Source: a virus. Taken from it: a stretch of DNA of 36,293 bases. The translations under genes and the position numbers were made by a program. Below, piece after piece: positions 31,312 through 36,293 of this stretch (position 1 is the first letter of the stretch; each line of letters starts with the position of its first letter). The stretch is taken from the IMG/VR virus record IMGVR_UViG_3300034101_004226, positions 1 to 36,293 of that record; one strand, written 5' to 3'. Under the pieces are notes generated by a model. That model saw only the letters and a program-made list of their open reading frames with translations. It searched no databases and was not told where the DNA came from.

Positions 31312-34300
31312 TCGGCGCCGTCGCGGGCGCCTTTGTTAGCGATGCCATAGCAACGGTCGCCGGCGGTGTCATCGCCGGGTCGATCCTCGAAGGCGGCATC
31401 ATTGGCGGCATCGCCGAGACTGTCGGCGCATCCGTCCTGGCGTCCGGGGTCGGCATGGTCGCTGGCGGCCTCACCAATATGGCGGTGCGATCGATGCTTG
31501 GGCCATCGGTTAATGCGCCGCAGTCTGTAGCACAGGCTGCGAATGCAGCCCGTGGCATTCTGCTCAATACGTCTGGCACTATCGATCCGATTAACGTGGT
31601 CTACGGCGCGCGCCGGATCGGCGGCACGTTGGTCTATGTGCAGTCGTCAGGCAGCAGCAACGAGTATCTACACCTGGTCCTGGCGCTCGCCGAGGGCGAA
31701 ATAAATGCGATTAACAACGTCTACCTCGACGATGTCGTCAGCATCGATACGAAATTCAGCTCGTTGGTCACGATTGAAAAGTATGTCGGTACCGACACTC
31801 AGACGGCCAGCACGGCCCTGTCGGCCGCATGCGCCAATTGGGACTCGACGCACACGCTGTCAGGTGTTGCCTACGTCTATGTCAAGCTGCAATACGACGC
31901 GAACGTCTTTCACGCGATCCCGGTTATTACCTGTGACATCGACGGCAAGAAGGTCTACGATCCGCGCGACTCAACGACCAAGTTCTCGAACAACCCGGCG
32001 CTCTGTATTCGAGACTACCTGACGAACACGCGGTATGGCCGCGGAATTCCGTCGGCCGCGATTGACGATGCAACATTCATCGCCGCAGCGAACGCCTGCG
32101 ACACGACCGTGCCGATTCCTGCCGGCACGCAGGCCGCCTATACCTGCGACGGCGTGGTCAATACTAGCGCGGCGCCACTGGCGAACCTGTCGGATCTACT
32201 CACCTCCTGCCGGGGATTTCTGGTCTATTCCGGCGGCAAATATAAGTTGCGGCTTGATATAGCCGGGACTGCGTCATTTGCTTTCACTGAAGACAATATC
32301 GTTGGGCAATGGTCAATCAAGTTGCCCGAAAAGCGTAACCGTGCCAACCGTGTATCGACCACATGGTTTGATCCGTCGAATAACTGGCAACCGAACATCG
32401 ATACGCAAGATTCGACCTCCTACCGCAGTGAGGACAACGGTGTCCTACTCGAAGCTCAGCATTCGTTGCCCTACACCGCGAATGTTTATCGGGTGCAGCA
32501 GATCGGCCAGCAAACACTGAAGCAGTCGCGAAAGCAAACGCTTTGCCAATTTACGTCGACCATCGCGGGCCTGCGCTGCGAAGTAGGTGACTTGGTCACG
32601 ATCACGCATTCGACGCCTGGATGGTCGAGCAAGGTCTTTCGTGTGATGCGGCTCGCGCTACTGTCGTCCGACGAGGTCGAAGTCACGGCCATCGAATATG
32701 ACGCGAACGTCTATAACCTTGATGCGCTGGCGACGGTGTCTCCGCTGCCGGGAACGAACCTGCCCGATCCCTTGGCGGTCGGCTCGCCTACCGGTCTTTC
32801 TGTCGCCGTCCAGAACATCACGCAGCCGGACGGCACGGTCATTCCGCGTCTCGTAGCAAGCTGGTCGGCACCGAATGACGCATTCGTTGTTGGCTACGAG
32901 GTTGCCTATCGTGAGAATTCTGGCCCATGGGATACCACTACGGTTGCTTCGACTTCGATGGTCATTCCCGCGACCGTCACCGGACGCAATTACGACGTCC
33001 GGTTGCGCGCCATCAATTCGATGGGTATCCGTGGCGCATGGGTGGTTCTCAATGGCACGACCTGCACGGCACCGACGGTAGGGCCGAGCGCACCGACTGT
33101 GACGGCCACCGGCGGTATGTTCTCGGTACATGTCGCCTGGTCATTCGGGGATTCGCGCCAGGACATTCTCGGCACTGAAATCTGGTGGTCAATGGCCAAC
33201 AATCGCAGCTCAGCCTTGATGCTGTCACTGGTACCCTTCGCGGCAAGGGAATACAACCACGTGGGTCTCTCGGCTGGCCAGGGAGGATATTACTGGTTCC
33301 GAGTAACCGATACATTCGGCAACGTGTCAGCCTGGTATCCATCTGGCTCGACTTCGGGCCTCTACGCGGTCGCCAATTCGGACCCATCCGCGCTGCTGAC
33401 TCAACTGAAAACCAGCCTTGGCCTGGGTCAATTGGCAGCGGAATTGGCCGCACCAATTGTATCGATGCCTGGGGCGCTCACCTCTAATGCCCAGGCAGCC
33501 CTGCAATCGGCGTTATCGGAATACGATCTGACGACCCGGATGCAGTGGCAGGAGTCGGTGACGAACGCAACCGTCACCGTCGATCCGGCGACCGGAAGGA
33601 TTGCGCTGCTAGCGACGGCCAACGTCACGACAGACGTTGAAGCGCGCCTAACGGCCGCTGAAGTCGTCGTTAATGCAGATCACGCAACATTGACCAGTAC
33701 AGTCTCGACACTCTCCACAGTGCAGGGGAATCTGACCGCAGCGCAGTCCGCTATTACGCTCCTGCAGAGCTCGGTCTCGGTCGGGGCAAGTGAGGTCTAT
33801 GTCGACAGTCAGATCGCCAATGCGGTGGGCGGAATAAACGTTACGTCGGCAAATGCATACACGAGCCTTGCTAATGAGGCGATCCGCGGCGCCATTGATA
33901 TGTTCGACAGCCAGGCAACAGATCGCACGCTCAACGCGAACGTCGCCGTCGCCAATGCGACATTGCAGGCGCACGCCGACGCCATCGCGGCCGAGGCGAG
34001 CAGTCGCACCGCTCTGGTGGCAGTCGTTGTCTCGAACGCCGCGGCGATCATTAGCGAAGCGATGGCCAGGGCGAACGCCGATAGCGCCGAAGCGAGCGCG
34101 CGAACGCTTATCGACGCGCGGGTGACGAACGCCGAGGCTAATATTGTGACCGAACAATCGACACGGGCATCGGCTGACTCGGCGCTGGCGTCGACCATTT
34201 CGACGTTGACCGCGACGGTCTCAGGGCATACCTCGTCGATTAGCAGTGAGATCAGTACCCGGGCATCGGCTGACTCGGCGCTGGCGTCGACCATTTCGAC

Positions 34301-35168
34301 ATTGGCCGCAACGGTCTCAGGGCATACTTCGTCGATTAGCAGTGAGATCAGTACCCGGGCGTCGGCTGACTCGGCGCTGGCTTCGTCGATTTCGACTCTG
34401 TCGGCAACCGTCGGCACGAACACCAGCGCCATAGCTTCGGTTCAGGTGACCGCAACGGCCAGCGCGTCGTCGATTACCGGCCTGATGGCGCAGTACGTCT
34501 TGAAGGTCGATACTGGTGGCAACGTTGCCGGGATGCAACTTGCCAGCGGCAGCGGCGGCACCTCGGTGGTGTTTCTGGCTGACAAGTTCGCGTTTGTCGC
34601 CCCCGACGGCAGCGGCACGCCAAAGCAGGTCATGGTCGTCGGCAATGTCAACGGCACAAGTACCTTCGGCCTTGATGGCAACATGATCGTCGATGGTTCA
34701 ATATCGGCAAATGCTGTCGCCGCCCGGTCGATTTCCGCGGGAAAGATCGCCGTCGGTGCGCTAACTGCGACCGAGATTGCGACGAACACGCTGACCGCCG
34801 ATTTGATTGTGTCCAATTCGGCGACCAGCTTCGAGCAAGTCCAGCTTTCAATTGGTAATGGGGCGTGGGCATCATATTCGTTTTACATGCACCACGCAGG
34901 CTATGTGGCCGTTGCCTCCCAAGTCAATTTCTATTACAGCTCCGGGAGTGGGACATATACCTATGAAGGCCGAGTGTCAATTGATACGACCGGATCCTGG
35001 TGGGGTCAATCAGGAAGCTATACCAACTCGTCAGGGCCGACCGGCGTGAATCTTCAGGCTTCCGCCTGGTTGTCGGCGGGCTACCACACGATTTACCTAT
35101 ATGGGTATCACTCTGCCGCTGCCGGCAATCACACCGGCTATGCACTGCTCCTAAGAAGCTACCGATGA
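31296..35168 (+). CDS. Tail tip / host-specificity protein (gpJ-like)
   Basis: A 1,290-aa protein. The N-terminus is a hydrophobic glycine/alanine segment (residues 1-65), perhaps a membrane-active or hub-anchoring region. A tail-hub domain (residues 80-480) follows, with GARRIGGTLVYV, then a CDIDGKKVYDPR segment. One or two fibronectin-type-III-like domains (about 495-680) come next. A long alanine/serine-rich coiled coil (about 790-1060) carries 32-residue tandem repeats from residue 957. A glycine/tyrosine-rich C-terminal domain (1160-1290) is the probable receptor-binding part. It is central to adsorption and DNA delivery. Confidence 0.9.
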   Translation: MVAAVVGAVAGAFVSDAIATVAGGVIAGSILEGGIIGGIAETVGASVLASGVGMVAGGLTNMAVRSMLGPSVNAPQSVAQAANAARGILLNTSGTIDPINVVYGARRIGGTLVYVQSSGSSNEYLHLVLALAEGEINAINNVYLDDVVSIDTKFSSLVTIEKYVGTDTQTASTALSAACANWDSTHTLSGVAYVYVKLQYDANVFHAIPVITCDIDGKKVYDPRDSTTKFSNNPALCIRDYLTNTRYGRGIPSAAIDDATFIAAANACDTTVPIPAGTQAAYTCDGVVNTSAAPLANLSDLLTSCRGFLVYSGGKYKLRLDIAGTASFAFTEDNIVGQWSIKLPEKRNRANRVSTTWFDPSNNWQPNIDTQDSTSYRSEDNGVLLEAQHSLPYTANVYRVQQIGQQTLKQSRKQTLCQFTSTIAGLRCEVGDLVTITHSTPGWSSKVFRVMRLALLSSDEVEVTAIEYDANVYNLDALATVSPLPGTNLPDPLAVGSPTGLSVAVQNITQPDGTVIPRLVASWSAPNDAFVVGYEVAYRENSGPWDTTTVASTSMVIPATVTGRNYDVRLRAINSMGIRGAWVVLNGTTCTAPTVGPSAPTVTATGGMFSVHVAWSFGDSRQDILGTEIWWSMANNRSSALMLSLVPFAAREYNHVGLSAGQGGYYWFRVTDTFGNVSAWYPSGSTSGLYAVANSDPSALLTQLKTSLGLGQLAAELAAPIVSMPGALTSNAQAALQSALSEYDLTTRMQWQESVTNATVTVDPATGRIALLATANVTTDVEARLTAAEVVVNADHATLTSTVSTLSTVQGNLTAAQSAITLLQSSVSVGASEVYVDSQIANAVGGINVTSANAYTSLANEAIRGAIDMFDSQATDRTLNANVAVANATLQAHADAIAAEASSRTALVAVVVSNAAAIISEAMARANADSAEASARTLIDARVTNAEANIVTEQSTRASADSALASTISTLTATVSGHTSSISSEISTRASADSALASTISTLAATVSGHTSSISSEISTRASADSALASSISTLSATVGTNTSAIASVQVTATASASSITGLMAQYVLKVDTGGNVAGMQLASGSGGTSVVFLADKFAFVAPDGSGTPKQVMVVGNVNGTSTFGLDGNMIVDGSISANAVAARSISAGKIAVGALTATEIATNTLTADLIVSNSATSFEQVQLSIGNGAWASYSFYMHHAGYVAVASQVNFYYSSGSGTYTYEGRVSIDTTGSWWGQSGSYTNSSGPTGVNLQASAWLSAGYHTIYLYGYHSAAAGNHTGYALLLRSYR
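34164..34412 (+). repeat. 96-bp tandem repeat in the tail-tip gene
   Basis: Two nearly identical 96-bp units start at 34164 and 34260, with about four differences between them, followed by a diverging third copy from 34356. Each encodes 32 residues beginning RASADSALAS in the coiled-coil stalk. The reading frame is kept. Copy number may vary by recombination. Confidence 0.9.
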
Positions 35169-35512
35169 ACTACCTCTTCCTATTTGATGCAGTTGGCAAA
35201 TGCACTGCTCGCGTGACCACAGCAGATCCCGCCGACGCGCAGGCAATTGCAGGACGCAACGGTGCGGCTAGTTATCTTGTGTCCGATCATCCTCATGACA
35301 TTAACGTCGCGACCAATGTTGATGGCCGGTTGCAAATCACACCACTCACTCTCCGTGTCATGGATTATCGAGAGCGGCGTTATCTCGCCTATCCGGCAAT
35401 TGGCGACCAACTCGATGCGCTGTATCACGCGATGGCACGCGGCGAGTTGCCGATGATCCGTGATTATTACGATCCCATCGCCGCAGTAAAAGCTACCAAC
35501 CCAAAGGAGTAA
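35165..35512 (+). CDS. Small tail-associated protein
   Basis: A 115-aa protein whose ATG overlaps the tail-tip stop (ATGA). The C-terminal half contains YRERRYLAYPAIGDQLDALYH, a motif common in small phage tail and fibre-assembly proteins, and the N-terminus has a short beta-rich part (LFLFDAVGKCTARV). It probably helps fold or attach the fibre encoded next. Family membership is by motif only. Confidence 0.75.
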   Translation: MNYLFLFDAVGKCTARVTTADPADAQAIAGRNGAASYLVSDHPHDINVATNVDGRLQITPLTLRVMDYRERRYLAYPAIGDQLDALYHAMARGELPMIRDYYDPIAAVKATNPKE

Positions 35513-35518
35513 TGCATC

Positions 35519-36293
35519 ATGGCATGGTACAAAATCGGCACCATCACTGTCACGAATGGCACTGCCAGCGTCACCGGGGCGGGGACGTCCTGGGTTGATG
35601 TTGGCACGCTCAATGCGGGGGACATTCTGGTCGCACCTGACGGCAAGCAATACGAAATTCTGTCGATAGGATCGAACACTGGCCTCACGCTCGCGTCGAA
35701 CTATCTTGGCACCAGCCTGGGCGGTCAGGCTTATGCGATTTACCCTATAGGCCTACTGCCATCTACGCTAGCGCAGCAAGTAAAGTCGACTCTTTCGACG
35801 GCAAATACTGCGCTCGCATCTGCAGTTCGATACGACACCGCAGCGATGGGGCTGACAGCAAGTCAGCAGCAAAATGCAAGAGCGAACATAGGCGCACTTG
35901 GAGCTTCGGACGTTGGCGTGGGCCGACTCAGCAAATCCGTCGCAGGGGGCGTCGACGTCACATTGACGGCAACAGAAGCAGCGAATCAGTTTATCGAACT
36001 CACTGGTACATTGACCGCATCGATCAACGTCATAGTACCCGCCGCGACTCGTCTGTTCTTCATCTTCAACAATACCAGCGGCGCATTCACGGTGACGGTA
36101 AAAACGCCGAGTGGAACAGGGGTAACCGTAACGCAGGGTTACCGAATGATGCTGGAATGCGATGCGACTAATGTGGTCAATCCGTTCACGGGGCGGATTG
36201 GAAACGACTTCGTTGTCGGGTCTCTCGGTGTGACTGGCGATATATATACGGGGACGACAGGAGGGCAAGTCAAGTTATATGGAGCTGGTACAT
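35519..36293 (+). CDS. Tail fibre protein, 5' part
   Basis: I translated this by hand; the frame is open to the right edge, 258 residues. AGGAG lies inside the end of the previous gene. The start (MAWYKIGTITVTNGTASV) and GAGTSWVD with the GDILVAPDGKQYEI block form a beta-rich N-terminal module shared by phage fibres. A helical QQVKSTLSTANTALAS stretch follows, then LTASQQQNARANIGA, which occurs in many phage tail fibres. The receptor-binding end is outside the window. Confidence 0.82.
   Translation, partial: MAWYKIGTITVTNGTASVTGAGTSWVDVGTLNAGDILVAPDGKQYEILSIGSNTGLTLASNYLGTSLGGQAYAIYPIGLLPSTLAQQVKSTLSTANTALASAVRYDTAAMGLTASQQQNARANIGALGASDVGVGRLSKSVAGGVDVTLTATEAANQFIELTGTLTASINVIVPAATRLFFIFNNTSGAFTVTVKTPSGTGVTVTQGYRMMLECDATNVVNPFTGRIGNDFVVGSLGVTGDIYTGTTGGQVKLYGAGT

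Noticed and set aside
34164-34412. CRISPR-like repeat array
   Set aside because: The 96-bp units are contiguous, lack spacers and lie in frame inside the tail-tip gene.

Overview
The window is most of a temperate, siphovirus-type prophage with HK97-like head genes and lambda/GTA-like tail genes. It reads from the integration end at the left to the tail-tip and fibre genes at the right, and both ends are cut. The DNA is GC-rich, and the gene content (large serine recombinase with DUF2924, DUF6511, DUF6362, DUF3489 and DUF6900 proteins, P27-type small terminase) suggests a proteobacterial host. A betaproteobacterium or a related gammaproteobacterium is my guess from family distribution. I see no bacterial chromosomal genes, rRNA or tRNA.

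Left arm, 1-3608. A minus-strand integration cassette (small ORF, DUF2924 protein, large serine recombinase cut by the window edge) has ATGA overlaps throughout. It is followed by a minus-strand operon of an XRE repressor, an ImmA/IrrE metallopeptidase and a HEPN-like protein. The repressor promoter lies back to back with a strong plus-strand promoter (TTGACA, 16 bp, TAGAAT).

3609-5860. The plus-strand promoter drives two genes I cannot assign: a 416-aa protein and a 324-aa protein with a zinc ribbon. They end at a good terminator. With the XRE-ImmA-HEPN operon they form the most interesting uncharacterised module in the window.

Early operon, 5872-14295. Three copies of a GTTCGCCA-type site surround a promoter, followed by 13 tightly packed plus-strand genes: an HTH protein, two unknowns, a BRO antirepressor, a Sak4-like ATPase, an SSB-like protein, a DUF6511 zinc protein, a PD-(D/E)XK exonuclease, a second HTH protein, a primase-helicase, a RuvC-like resolvase, a small unknown and a DUF6362 HTH protein. 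Together they look like a replication and recombination machine. A dyad-rich non-coding stretch and a terminator close the operon.

Middle, 14531-17274. A ParB-like/DNA methyltransferase gene carries a one-base frame lesion. Next come three small genes on the opposite strand, an HNH nuclease, and a palindrome-rich region that is a candidate cos site.

Late genes, 17275-36293. Terminase small and large subunits, portal, S49 protease, HK97-fold capsid, putative decoration protein, connectors, tail tube, tail chaperones with a programmed -1 frameshift (A AAA AAC), tape measure, distal-tail/hub/peptidase proteins, a 1,290-aa tail-tip protein with 96-bp tandem repeats, a small tail protein and the start of a fibre gene. 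Several terminator-like hairpins sit inside this operon around the capsid, decoration and tail-tube genes. Lysis genes are not in the window and probably lie to the right.
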